Shown piece after piece: positions 21,527 to 32,923 of a DNA stretch of 64,000 nucleotides; the first letter of the stretch is position 1; each line of letters starts with the position of its first letter. The notes below the pieces were generated by a model. The model was not told the DNA's origin. It searched no databases and worked only from the letters and a program-made list of their open reading frames with translations. This DNA comes from Blepharisma stoltei. Lineage: Eukaryota; Ciliophora; Heterotrichea; Heterotrichida; Blepharismidae. The DNA lies in contig CAJZBQ010000047.1 of assembly GCA_914767885.1 (NCBI GenBank), forward strand, positions 682,001 through 746,000, read 5' to 3'. The position numbers and the translations under genes are program-made.

Positions 21527-24024
21527 ATGTATTCCGAGTTTGGAACCAGCTCAGAAAAAAATGCAGATGCTTATATTAGCGATATTTCTGAGTCAGTTGC
21601 CAGAGTTTTATACCAAGAAGAAGAAAGAATCAAAAAAGAAAACTACTTAAGAGAAGAAATTTTAATAGGAAATTATTCACCTGAAATTTTCAGAGAATTT
21701 CTTAAGTTAAAGAAAAGGTCTGATATTGATCTCTTAAGCATGAAAGAGCTTACAGATTGTCTAAAAGAGTTCAAAGAAAGCTACAACGATCTAGAAATTG
21801 AATTCTCGATGAAAATCGAAGAGGAAACTAGCAGAACCAAAAGAAAGAAAGATGGCGAGCAGCAAGAAAAAGAAAGAAAGAATATTGAAGATTTCGATGG
21901 AAAAGAAATTGAAAACATCACAGAAAAAGATATTTTAGCTGAGTGCATTAAAGAAGACTTTTCTTCTGATTCTGGGTCAGAAATTTCAAGTCCCAGAATG
22001 AAAAAAAGCCCATCAATAAAACCGTTTGAGCATAGGACAAGCAATAATGAATTCATACTAACACTTGATGGAAAAGAGCTTTTAAGTGAAGATCATTCAA
22101 TGAGTGATAGTTTAAATGACTCACTGCTTTCAGAGTCTTCGCAAAATACTTTAAAAAGAGCTACTCTTGAGCAAGAGTTTTTAAGTCGAATCAAAAAAAC
22201 ACAGAGCCCTAAAATGTCACCGCATAGACTTTCTCCTCCAGAAATGTCAATTGATACAAAGGTCTCAAAAGATAGAAATTCCAAAGAAATTTCTCCTTTA
22301 CTGCTAGACTCATCTTTGCTGGATGCTGGAGTTTACTTGCACCAAGATGTCTATAAGATTGAATCAATTAAAATCCCAGATAATGAATTATCTATGAAAA
22401 CGTGCGAGGTTGTAATATCAGAGTAAGATTTATATAGCCCTGAAAAATCAAACGCAGTCTACTACACAATAACAACAATTCCGCTAGGTTGAGTAGTAAA
22501 ACGCCACTTAAATGATTTTTCCTGGCTTAGAACCACATTTGCGTTTTTATATTTAAGCTTCTCCTTCGTGAACTAATAAAAAATCTTGCAACCTAAAATT
22601 GGAAATTTTATCAATATTTTGTTCCAAATTGAATGTGAGGGAGTTAGCAGAAGCTCACCCTTTTAGCTCGAACTTGTGATTCATAGGGACTTCTTTGCAA
22701 TAATCTTAAACAAGCATCGCTCCAGATCTGCAAGAGATCTTTACTGGAGGCATTACCCCTCCTCACAAGTGAATCCTGCTTGTGCTCCGCCTAAGATCTC
22801 CATTTCGGAAGACCAAAGAGGTAACATCTTAAAATTCTAAGGCTAGACGCTCACATCTATGCACTATTTATGCACTGGAGTATTGTTGATACTGGTGAAT
22901 AATGGCTCACAAGGAAAATCGAACCCATAAAAATAGCATATGCGATAATATTGAATTGCCCTCTAAGAGAACAAATTCCGAACATCGCCATTTTATTCTA
23001 TATACGTTTTTTATATCCAGGTGTATATATTCCTCCTCCTCTCCCTAAAAAATGAACCGGAAAAGATAAAGACGATACTTTGGTTAAAGACCAAAGATTT
23101 CTTCAGAGATTTATCAATTCAGCTATATCTCATCCATTATTAAAAAAATCACCATATCTATTTGAATTCCTTAAAGAGCAAGATTATTCATATTTCGAGA
23201 CCTTTAAAAAAGACTGTTCTAAATTAAAAAGGCCTGAATTCGTAGAATTTTTCCCAACTTTGGAAGGTTTTTCATATTGCGATGCATCAAGTCCGAAGGA
23301 GTCCTCAAAAGATATTAGTGATTTTATTACGCTTTCCCAAACCTTACAAAAAAAAATAAAAAGAAGATCAAACAAGCTAGAAGAGCAGCTGACTGAAATA
23401 TCGATTTCTATTAATAAACTCTCGAAAACTATAAAAAAATTGCAGAAAGCACAAGAATTAATTTCTAATAACAGAAAAAACTCTGAGTTGTTTAGACTGT
23501 TTAGCCAAACGATGGCTGCATGGGCTAAATGCAATATAGAAAGAGTGAAATCTGTAAAAGAACACATGAGCTCCTTTTTCAAATACACTTATAATGAAGT
23601 TCTCCCAATTAAAGATATAATCAAAGAAAAAGAAATAAATTTTCAAAATTACTTAAAAGCCGATAAAAAAATCAAAATTAAAAAAGAAAAATTATGAGCC
23701 CAAGGAGATGTAAGCAAATGGGAAATAGAATCAAGAGAACCGATACAAAATTTAAATACTTTGCAAACAGACAAAGAACTAGCTTTCCATAAGATGCTCA
23801 CCCAAGAATCACAAAAAGTCCAGAAATTGAAAGATTTATATGCGTATTACAATTATAAACTAAACGAAGAAAGTTTATGATTCATCCCGTTCAATGCAAA
23901 TCGGAACATCAAAGAATTCAGAGAATTCGCTAAAAAGGAGATTGCCGTCATATGGAAACTGAAACAGACTTGGGAAAGTTTTTCAGAAAAATTGGCAAGG
24001 CTTGAAGACGACCAATCCTTATAA
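21527..24024 (+). CDS. PX-BAR sorting nexin
   Basis: 672 aa after removing one 15-nt intron and a 464-bp insertion; the length is divisible by three. The first about 290 residues are acidic and disordered (MYSEFGTSSEKNADAY). The intron GTAAGATTTATATAG (22425-22439) leads into a PX domain: YYTITTIPLGWVVKRHL, NDFSWLRTTFAFLYPGVYIP and the proline motif IPPPLPKKW. The insertion 22553-23016 sits between LY and PG. A helical BAR-like C-terminus (FVEFFPTLEGF, LQKKIKRRSNKLEEQL, QTMAAWAKCNIERVK, QTWESFSEKLARLEDD) reads through two TGA as Trp. The family binds phosphatidylinositol 3-phosphate on endosomes and bends membranes (SNX1/2/Vps5 and SNX4 types); retromer membership is not shown. Confidence 0.85.
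22553..23016. mobile_element. retroposon-like insertion in the PX domain
   Basis: Flanked by CGTTTTTATAT (22542-22552) and CGTTTTTTATAT (23005-23016). Excision restores FAFLYPGVYIPPPLP exactly. On the minus strand it starts AATAAAATGGCGATGTTCGG and contains GGGTTCGATTTTCC. Near its left end (22556-22648) lies a degenerate MITE-like stretch (CTTCTCCTTCGTGAAC ... GAGGGAGTTA). Confidence 0.82.
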
Positions 24025-24082
24025 ATTGATTAAATCAATAATAGCATAAATTTAAACGTACAAATAATTATTTGAAATATCG

Positions 24083-25788
24083 CTATTCTATAGGTAAGAA
24101 TTTACTCAATCTTGGGTCTGGAGATGGACTTTTCATGGTCCTTCTTGGGATTAATGGGCTGTCAAGCATCGGAGAGCTTTGCATGACTATGTCTTGAAAT
24201 GCACTGAAATCGAATTCTTTATTAATTGTTCCTTTCAGCTGGTTTACCATCTCATTAACTTCATTTAAACTGATTTCAATTCCAGCATGGAAAAAGCTTT
24301 CATATAAATCTTGTGAAGTTATAGCGTTTCGAGAACCCTAAATAACTTTTACTTTTGTTAGTAAATAAAAAACATCCTTCAAAATATCTTCGTTCAAAAC
24401 TTGTTTTTTATCAAGTGTAGCAATGACAAAGTCACTATAAGCAAAATCTCCATTTGATAAGTATTTGTTTTTTTCTAATTCACCACCTATTAATTTCTTT
24501 GTTGAATGGAAGTTGTTTTTTGAATTGCTTTGCAAATTAAGATATTAAAATTTATAAAGAGTTGCTATTGTGCTAAAATATTATAAAAATACTTGAGTGT
24601 TTCTTGACTGATTAATTGGGATAAGCACTTTTCTAGCTTTTCTACAGCTTTTAGCTGCTTGGCATTTTTTAAAGCTTGAATGACATCATATGCATTGACA
24701 ATTCCAGTTTTTTTCGTATCCAAAGCTCTGAAAATGTCGTCAAGCTCTCTGATTTCGTTATAAGTCATATGCTTTATGACTAGCTTCATCAGATAATTTT
24801 TAAGCTTATTGGGTGCATGATATTTCATCAATGTTTCTATCACATCTAAAGGCACATGCTTCAACTTGCTTTGCCTGTATTTTTTAAACCAAGGATGCTT
24901 CAGAACCTGAGGCAATTTTATTCTGGTATGTATGTTCTTTGTAAGCATTTGACTTATTAAATCTTTTGCTTCATGAGAAATCAAGTCCCATCTTTCATGG
25001 CGAAATGCAACTTCTTCATGCAAAATCTTTTCAAAAACTTCATGATGGTTTTCTCCAGCAAAAGGAGGATAACCTCCTAATAGCACATACATCATAACTC
25101 CAATACTTCAGACGTCACATTCAACACCGTAATGCTTGCCTATCACTTCAGGAGCAAGATAGTAAGGAGTACCTACGATAGAGTGAAATTCTTTTGTTTC
25201 TTCAGCAAATTTAATCGATAGCCCAAAATCTATCATTTTCAGCTCAGCATCAGGAAATCGACTAGTTAATAAAAAATTCTCAGGTTTAATGTCCCTATGA
25301 CAGATGTGTAAGTTATGCAAATAATTCACAGCTGAGCATATTTTTTCTAATCACTTAGCAGCAGTTTCTTCATTCAGTACTCCTTTTAGAAGAAAATCTT
25401 CTAGAAGATCTCCACCGTTGCACAATTCCATGACTAAATGGACATAATTCGAATCTTCATAGCACTGAAGCAGTTTTATTATGTTAGGATGATCAGCTTG
25501 CTGTAATATTTCCAGTTCATTTTTTAGTACATCAATTGAATGAATTTTTGCAACGGGAATCGACTTAATAGCAAATTTTTGTTTTCTTGAAGATTGATGG
25601 ATCCGGACTGCTTCCCTAACAGTTCCAAAATGGCCATGGCCTAATACTTTTATAAACTTATAATGGTCACGTATATCTGAATAATAATTACTTTCACGGG
25701 TAACACCTCGTAAAGAGGATGTAGGGACAAACTCACCGATTGTAGGATATCTTCCTCGATTGTGCGGAACATTGCAGCATACTCCCAT
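24083..25788 (-). CDS. calcium-dependent protein kinase (catalytic)
   Basis: About 555 aa. The start MGVCCNVP predicts myristoylation and palmitoylation. All kinase motifs are intact: GHGHFGTV, KFAIKSI, CHRDIKPEN, MIDFGLS, APEVIG. A junction-like helix is followed by a C-terminal calmodulin-like region that is poorly conserved: only the first loop (DTKKTGIVNAYD) looks plausible, while the others (NGDFAYSDF, KGSRNAITSQD, KGTINKEFDFSA) lack key acidic residues. One 15-nt intron lies at 24338-24352. A frame break near 24545-24580 (after FYNILAQ) needs removal of 23 or 41 nt between TA dinucleotides. TAG at 24083-24085. It contrasts with the two inactive paralogues at 1-4 kb. Ca control is doubtful given the weak EF-hands. 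Confidence 0.88.
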
Positions 25789-26376
25789 ATTTGTGTGTAA
25801 AGATTCAGTGAAAGAGATTATTATAATTATTTCAAAAAGATTTATAACAGATCATAAATGATACATAAATTATTTCATAAAGCTTAGTTAATAATGGCTA
25901 TATTAAAAAAAAATAGATGAAACTTACCATTCAATCAATAATTAGGCTAAGAAAAATAAAATTACCTTTAGAAATTATCGATTGATATTTATAAATCCTA
26001 ATTAAGCAAAAATTCTGTTTTTCTTTATTTTTGCAAAGTATCTGGCTTAGTACAGCATCCTGTAAAGTATGCAGCAACTCTTCTGATAAAATATTTAAAT
26101 CTTTCAGAATTCTAGATCAGTAAAACCTGTATCGGCTCAAAATTAAAATGCCTCAGCTGAATTCATAAGCAGTTCGTTTTAAAATTTCATTCTTTATGTA
26201 AACTGGATTTTAAAGATTTTTGCTGTAAAATCACGCCAGAATTTAAATAAAAACTCATTTCTATTGTATTCTTTAAACAACACTTTATATCAAAATAAAT
26301 ATATATAGCCATGAACTTGCATTTATTTTTACTATATATATTTTATTTAAGAAAGCAAATAAGGAAAATGATATAA
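25789..26376. other. intergenic, divergent promoters
   Basis: 588 bp of AT-rich DNA between divergent genes. No open frame or repeat is recognised. Confidence 0.45.
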
Positions 26377-27888
26377 ATGGAAAGAAAAGCAATAGACCTG
26401 TTAATCTTCATTCCAGAGCAGCCAACTTACTGAATAATTGCCCCAGATACTCTAAAAGAGCTCCTAGAAATGGTCTCACGGCAAATCCATTTAGACCCTT
26501 CTCAATTCCACATAATGTACGAAAGGAGAGGAAACCTTGTCAAAATAATTGACGAAAGGACCTATTCTTCTATCATAAGTCGGTCAATTTCATCATCCCT
26601 CGATGAAATTTCTTTTACTGTCCAATTTGTTAAAAAATCAATCACAGCACTACATGAGCCGATAGCAGACTTATTAGTCTCAAGCATTCCTCAAGAAACT
26701 GCTCAAGCCTCAACAGAAGACACAACTCAAGAAAGCAGCTTTAAAATTGAGCGAAAATTATTAAACATCCCTCGGATCTGGGTCGAAAATGACCCACAGT
26801 GGATGGATTCAGATTCAAATCCAAAGATAAATTCCATCTCTGCCAAAAAAAAATTGCTCTGCCCCAAATTGACGATGAAATCGCATGTAGACGGCATTAG
26901 AGGGATTCATTTTTTTAACTCCAAAGCAGTTCTTGCATCAGGATCTGAAGACTGTATGATTAAGCTGTGGGATTTGAGAAGCTTAAAAAATGAAACTGAA
27001 GTATGGGATCCTTATTTGACGTTAAGAGGACACATAGGAGCTATTTTAGCAATCGCAGGAGGATATAGCTGGGGCGGCATGAATATTAATGAAAATTTAT
27101 TGTATTCAGCAGGAACTGAAGGAGTCATAAAAATATGAAAAATTCCGCACCCAGATTCAATTGATAATGAAATTTCTTCAGAAGGAGAAACTTATTGTCT
27201 TGGAACTTGGACTGGCCATAATGATGCAATATGAAGTTTAAATCACAGTCAAACTGAAAATGCGCTGATTTCTGCAAGTTCTGATGGCTCAGTATTACTG
27301 TGGAGAGCACTTGAAATTTCAAGATTAAATGAAAATTTAAGCTCAGGACGAAGGCATGCTCCATCAAGCATTTTCAATATTCCGAACGAAATCCCAACAT
27401 CTTGTACATGAGTCCAAACAAACCTCCAATACATAGCGGTAGGCTATAATTCAAATGCTTTGAGTGTTTTTAATAGAGAAACATCAAGGTATTTTAGAAT
27501 TCCTTATGCAGGAGAATTACAAAGATTTTGCCATCAAGTCAATCAACTGATCAGTTCTTCTGCAAATTCTTTGCTAATTGCAGCACACGATGATAAAAGA
27601 ATAAGATTTTATGATATAAACTCTAACTCTTGCATCAAAGATATGGTAGCTCATACAGATTCTGTGACTACAGTTTCAATTGATAAATCAGGATTTTATT
27701 TAGTCTCTGGTGGACATGATGGAAGCTTGAGATCATGGGATCTAAGGAAGTTTCAATGCTTGCAAGAGCTTCCTGTGCATAGAAAAAAGTATGATGAAGC
27801 CGTTCATATTGTTACACATCATCCAACTTTGCCTTTATTAGCCTCTGGAGGGGCTGATTGCTTAGTAAAACTTTTCGAATTTAAATAA
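26377..27888 (+). CDS. striatin-like WD40 protein
   Basis: 503 aa, no intron, reading through four TGA as Trp (TYWIIAP, IKIWKIPH, DAIWSLNH, CTWVQTN). The N-terminal about 150 residues contain no recognised domain, followed by WD40 repeats: MKSHVDGIRGIHFF, ASGSEDCMIKLWDLR, LRGHIGAILAIAGG, GTWTGHNDAIWSLNH, ASSDGSVLLW, VAHTDSVTTVSIDKSG, SGGHDGSLRSWDLR and the final VHRKKYDEAVHIVTHHP. The last repeat and the HTDSV repeat resemble the striatin C-terminus closely. Striatins are scaffolds that carry PP2A-A/C into STRIPAK; a PP2A-A gene lies about 7 kb away in this window, but linkage alone means nothing. The classic striatin N-terminal coiled coil is not evident. Confidence 0.75.
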
Positions 27889-27940
27889 TGTAATATATTT
27901 TTGGAATTAAATTATTATTTTATCCCCCCTGATAAATAAT

Positions 27941-28867
27941 ATGAAAACAAATAGAAATCCTGAACAATTGAATATATTAAATCAACTATCAAAATATCTT
28001 GATTTTGAAATTCATTATTTTAAAAAGCTGCTGATTAGCTCTCAAAAAGCAGAGATGAATAGAGAAATAGCGAAAATAGAGAATTTCTTGGAAACAATGA
28101 GTTCAGAGATAAAATGGAATTATCAAAATGACATGTTAATCCAACAAATTTTAAAGCATTATAAAACTATTACTGGCCAAATCAAAATTTTATCTGATTT
28201 TGTAGGAGAAAAAGAAGAGAGACTTAGAGACAACTCACTATTTGAAGAAATTAGCAGTTCTTCAGAAAAATGCAAAAGTATAATTATTAGAGAAATCAAA
28301 AATATGCTGCTTGCTGGAGAAGATGAAAATACTTTAATAGAAAGATTTGATTATCCTGAAGTCCAAAAATCTTCAGGGTACTTATACGATGTCTATTTAG
28401 AACTTGTATTAAAAGCAACTTTTTCTAATTATATTTTACAAATAAAAGATGAGCTCCATTTTGATATTAAAAATGCATTTGAAAGTTTATCAGATGAAGA
28501 TGTGCAATCAATTTTTACTCACGAGAACATATTTGGAGAAGATACAAGATTAAAATATAACGATACGGTATTGAAAAGATATTCTATAGATATAGGCAAA
28601 TGGGATTTCTACCAGCTAGCAGCAGGCAAAAAGCGAGAATCCAACTCTCTAAGCTATAATGAGTTAGAAAATTTTTTAAATTGGATGGATCTGAACCAAG
28701 ATAGCATATACAATTGCTTAAAATATTATATTTTGAATCTCTTGGTAGCAAGCTTATTAGTTAAAGCTCCAACTCCAAAGATTGATGAGCTTGACTGAGA
28801 TCAAATTATGTTTTCAGAGTTACTTAATACTTCAACAGTCATCAGTGGGAGTTTAGCTGATTATTAA
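27941..28867 (+). CDS. unknown mostly helical protein
   Basis: 308 aa, starts MKTNRNPEQLNIL, single exon, one TGA as Trp near the end (DELDWDQIMF), TAA at 28865-28867. Charged helices throughout (KKLLISSQKAEMNREIAK, SFLNWMDL-like end helices). I recognise no domain. It starts 52 bp after the striatin-like gene on the same strand, so its promoter must be very short or the two are closely packed. Confidence 0.65.
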
Positions 28868-28888
28868 TAATAATTTTATAATTATCTT

Positions 28889-29427
28889 TATTTAGTATTT
28901 TGTTGGGCAAAGCAAAAGAAAGTTATCTGTGGGACTAACTATTTACTTGCTTAATTGCTTATAGAGACCCGCATCCACTATTCGTCTTCTCATAATTTCT
29001 CCATTGCGTGTTTTCTAGTTCGGGCATGGCCTCCTTAAGGACGAGGGCTTGCACTCGCTATCTGGGCACCATGCTTTATGCCAATAGGCTCGCCTTCCAG
29101 AAAATTCGAAAAAGAATTTTATGATAAATGTAAATCAAATGGGACTCAAAGCCTTGACACAACGCCTGATATCGCACTCGATCAACCGATAAAATCCCTC
29201 TGTCCTTGTTGAGCTGCCCATTTCAAAATCCGAAGTTCCATCTCCCTACGGGGTAAAAACTGAACTGGATATAAGCATGCGGCCAGCTAATACCAATATT
29301 GCGCTCCACTAAAACAACAAAAGCCCGAAGGATATGCATTTCCAAACGCTATCCTCTGCTCCAGAAGTTCGTTGGGTAAATATTCGGCTATAGATTTTAA
29401 GAGTGTAGGCTGGCTCACCACACCATT
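28889..29427. mobile_element. retroposon-like insertion between convergent genes
   Basis: GC-richer block ending CACACCATTTTAATTTATC at the stop codon of the paraoxonase-like gene; on the minus strand it begins AAAATGGTGTGGTGAGCC. Possible target repeat AATTATCTT / AATTTATCTT. It has no long open frame. The left boundary is approximate. Confidence 0.55.
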
Positions 29428-31325
29428 TTAATTTATCTTGGGACTTCCAATAATAAGAGTTCCGTTGATTATTACTGCTGATGAAGCAAAAATTTTATCT
29501 TGCGTGATTATGTCTTCAACAATTCAGCTGCCATTATTATTTGCCATTCTACTTACTCCTCCTGCTATGCTTGATCTTATATCTCCGTGCTTGTAATCTC
29601 ATGATATCTTCATATATTCAATGATTTTGCTAAATCCTGTTACCAAGAAGGAGCCATCATTTTGCTTACTCCCTTTAAGGGTGAGCAAAATAATTGAAAA
29701 GTCCCTATTTTTGCCTTTAAGAAAAGCAAAAAATTCTAGTAAACATTCTTTTTCTATAATATTTTGATACATATTATAACTGCTAGAAAGAGATCTCTTA
29801 CTAATTTTATTAAATTTTAGACAGCTTGCATTCTTAAACATTAATTTTTTAAAACTAATTCTTTTTTTTCAAATCGGAATATTTTAAAGTTTCAAAAAAC
29901 ATTCCTTTTTATTACCCCTTTAAACATTATATACATTGAAATGCGGTATGTGTCAACCTGCCCTCTTTGCGCAGTCCAGACCTTATGGCCATGACCAACT
30001 GGGATAGACTCCAAGTCGAGAATCGAGTGCAGGCTCAAGAGATGTGTATCTGGCAGGTTTTGGCTGCTTTCCTTTGGGTTGAAAATCGAGTTCTCAACAA
30101 CATCCTTTGGATCCGAGGATCCATGGGTATTCCTCTACCGAGAAACTGGGAATTTTGACCCAGGCGACAGTAGTCTTTTTTGTGTAACTGTTGAAGGAAG
30201 GCACTTCGGCATAGCAGACTTCAAGTATCCTTGGGATCGAGCTACTCCAGCAAGGCCTCAGAAATTCATAAGCCCACTCAGTGCTGAAGCAACAAGGAGG
30301 AGACAGAAGATCCCGGATGTGGCATCCACTTTCAGGGAAGACCTCTGGGCTGAAGTCGAAAAGCGGTTGAACCTCTGTACGGGAGGTCTTTGGTGTTGTG
30401 CCACCAATGGCGAACGCCTGACTTTAATAGTCTAACCGAATCCCTTAAAATATTTTGTTCGCTCTTAAAGGGAGGAATTATCAATATTATCAACATGATG
30501 TTGGAATTTTACTGTTGCATTATAAGTAAGGCTGAAATCCTCTTTTATATCATAAATTTTTACTATCTTTTGTACAGCTTCATCAACAAAAAGTTGGTTG
30601 TTTGACAAATGCATCCCATTAAAATTTCCTTCAGTGTCCTGAATAGTGCATTCTGGGTGTCCTCCTTTGCTTTCTTTGCAATAATAAAGATTTGTGCTTT
30701 TGGTCATTATCAAATAATAATCTCTTTTGAGAGTTGTCCATAATGAATGATCTCTTCCTTCCAGTTCATCTGGGAATGGCATTCATTCACTCACGTAGAA
30801 ATGTCCATCTTTCAGCACAGCTATATCATTTAATTTCCCAAGTCAATCTTGTGGAAATACAATAGACCTTATATACCTTGCTTTAATGCGTTCTTTTTTG
30901 GTTTCTAATAGTCCAAAAATTTCGATTCGTTCACCATAGTTGCCATATGCATGGTTTAAAACGTAAAGTGTGGAATTGTCGAGTAGGAATATTCCATGAG
31001 GATTGAAAGGGATGTCAGACGGAAATTTAGACATAGGGATTGATCCCCAGGTTTTTGAAGCTGGGTCAAAATAGAATAATGAGCCTCTGGTACTGTTGCT
31101 AGCACTTAAGTGCTTATAATAGTAAGTTTTAATATCGCCTATTGCTGATATCACTAGATTTCCATAAAGCTCAAAATCTTCTGCAGCTAAAGGTATGGCG
31201 TGCATTTTGCATTTTTCATGATCATGCAGTTTTACTGTCACTATAATGTCAAAAAAGTCAATAAGAAAGTAGGCAGCCCAGCTTATCAGAATCACGATGA
31301 AGCTAAAAAATAGGCTACAAATCAT
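29428..31325 (-). CDS. paraoxonase/arylesterase-like protein, copy 1
   Basis: 361 aa after removing the composite element 29669-30480. Starts MICSLFFSFIVILISW (signal anchor), then a six-bladed-propeller type sequence with paraoxonase hallmarks: NPHGIFLLDNSTLYVLNHA, ERIEIFGLLE, WLGKLNDIAVLKDGHFYVSEW, HHVDNID|KQNDGSFLVTGF, ending GSPKIN and TAA at 29428-29430. Family enzymes hydrolyse lactones and aryl esters with Ca; catalytic His and Asn equivalents (PHG, LND) are visible. The type II membrane or lumenal location is inferred from the N-terminus. It is a tandem paralogue of the next gene; both run on the minus strand about 315 bp apart. Confidence 0.82.
29669..30480. mobile_element. MITE-like IES, CTTTAAGGGTGAGC family, with nested retroposon
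   Basis: Target TTA at 29666-29668 and 30478-30480. The left end CTCCCTTTAAGGGTGAGC has a second unit CCTTTAAGAAAAGCAAAA about 50 bp on; the right end is TTTTGTTCGCTCTTAAAGGG. The body matches other MITE bodies. A GC-rich insertion (about 29942-30440) splits it. Excision restores HHVDNIDKQNDGSFLVTG, which aligns with the paralogous gene. Confidence 0.82.
29942..30440. mobile_element. retroposon-like insertion nested in a MITE
   Basis: Starts AATGCGGTATGTGTCAACC; TGCCCTCTT is shared with the insertion at 33078. Flanks CCCCTTTAAACAT and TCCCTTAAAATAT look like a diverged target repeat. Contains GAAACTGGGAATTTTGACCC, similar to GAAATTGGGAGTTATGCCCC in the insertion at 56583. Confidence 0.6.
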
Positions 31326-31639
31326 TCAACAATATGGTTTATATATAGCTTAAAATAATGATCTATAAAAGGAGCCCCTTAAGAATTGAGTTAAATTATT
31401 CATATATTGGACATTTTGCACCTGGCTCTGATAAGTGTAACTCATTGCATGAATTGAGAAGATTTCTGAAAAGTCAATATTTAAAACATTGAGATCTTCG
31501 TGTATGCAGTCATTTTACCTCTTAAGTGGCTTTCTATCTGTGCAAAGATTATATAAACAGTATAATTAATAAATTTTTTTTCTTTAACATTGAGAAAACG
31601 CCATGATTATAAATACTTACCTTAAATTATTTTTTATTC
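31326..31639. other. intergenic between paraoxonase-like paralogues
   Basis: 314 bp, AT-rich, containing the promoter of copy 1. No feature is seen. Confidence 0.45.
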
Positions 31640-32923
31640 CTAGTCAATTCTGCAAGTCAAGATGAAATTATCTGTCGGTCCTCCGATAAAGATATTTCCA
31701 TCTTCAATCACTGCAGAAGCAGCAAAAATTTTATCTTCAACTATCACCTCTTCAACTTTCCAACTGCCATCATTTTTAGTCATTCTACTAATTGTTGATA
31801 CAACTGGTGATTTTTCCTTATCTGCTTTCAAACGGTCTGCAAGCTCCATAAATTCAATCATTCTATTTATTCCAGTAACCAATATAGACCCATCTTTTTG
31901 CACAACTATATTGTCTAAATGATGAGAAAAGCTTACTGTCTCAGCTAGGGCAAGGCTGTAATCTTCCTGTATATTATAAATATATACAGATTTTTCTACT
32001 GTATCAGCAACAAAAAGCTGATTATTAATCTTATTAATTCCATTCACCATGTACCCTTTTGCTTGGGACATGCACTCTGGAGCTTTCCCTTGCACTTCTT
32101 TGCAATATAGAACATTTGTATATTTCCCTGAAACATTCCAAAACATTTTCTTTATTGTTGTAAGTAATGAATGGTCTCTTCCTTCTGGTAAATCTGGATA
32201 GACCAGCCATTCAGAGATATAAAAATGTCCTTCTTTTATGACTGCAATATCATTTAATCTTCCAAGCCATTCATTGCCAAACTCAATTGATCTTAAATAT
32301 TTAGCTTGAATTCCCTCTGCAGATTCAAACAAACTAAAAACTTCAACTCTTTCTCCAGAGTTTTGGCTCAGAGTCATTTGATCGGAGAATTTTCCTCGCA
32401 TTTTCGTCCTCATGAGATATTTGATAGAATTTTAATGTGTTTTTCCCAAGTAATTGTCTCGCGAGGAAAAAGCGACGATCAAAAATCCAAGGAAAAGTCG
32501 CAGAAGAAAGAATACCTACCAAATGATTGTATCGGAGTTTCCAAATGCCATATTTATTGCGTAAAGTGTATTATTATTGTGGATATCAATTCCAAGAGGG
32601 TTGAAAGGTAAATCTGATGGAAATTCTAGCATAGGAATATAACCCCAATGTTTAGTCTTGGGATCTATATAAATTAATGACCCTTTCTGAGCTTTTTGAG
32701 CTGAAAGGTGCTTATAATAGCATGCTAAAATATCGCCCATTCCTGAGATAATGAAATTTCCATAAATAGCAAAGTCTTCAGCTTCTGATGGCAGAGAAAT
32801 TTTTTCACATTTTTCATCATGATGCAGATTGTTCGTGACAAATACATCTAATTTATTAAGCAGAAAGTAGGCAAGCCAGCTTACTCCTATGGTCAAAAGG
32901 CAGATGATCAGTTTCAGATCCAT
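31640..32923 (-). CDS. paraoxonase/arylesterase-like protein, copy 2
   Basis: 368 aa after removing a 177-bp insertion at 32364-32540. Starts MDLKLIICLLTIGVSWLAY (signal anchor) at 32923; contains NPLGIDIHNNNTLYAINMAF, ERVEVFSLFE, WLGRLNDIAVIKEGHFYISEW, HHLDNIVVQKDGSILVTG and ends NFILTCRID, TAA at 31640-31642. It aligns along its whole length with copy 1. A notable difference is NPLGI instead of NPHGI, so the PHG His is Leu here, which could alter or abolish esterase activity. No introns. Confidence 0.82.
32364..32540. other. 177-bp structured insertion with GAGTTT repeats
   Basis: Flanked by GAGTTT at 32358-32363 and 32535-32540. Imperfect inverted ends (AGTCATTTGATCGGAG at the left; complement of AATCATTTGGTAGG at the right) and inner inverted pairs TTTTCCTCGC (about 32390) with GCGAGGAAAA (about 32460) and GCGAC with GTCGC. 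Removal gives MAFGNSGERVEVF as in copy 1. It has no TA at the junction, so it is unlike the other IESs. Confidence 0.65.

Noticed and set aside
32400-32430. Hammerhead-ribozyme-like core (TCATGAGGACGAAAA)
   Set aside because: The essential CTGATGA box is absent and no paired stems I and III can be drawn; the match is limited to about 11 nt.
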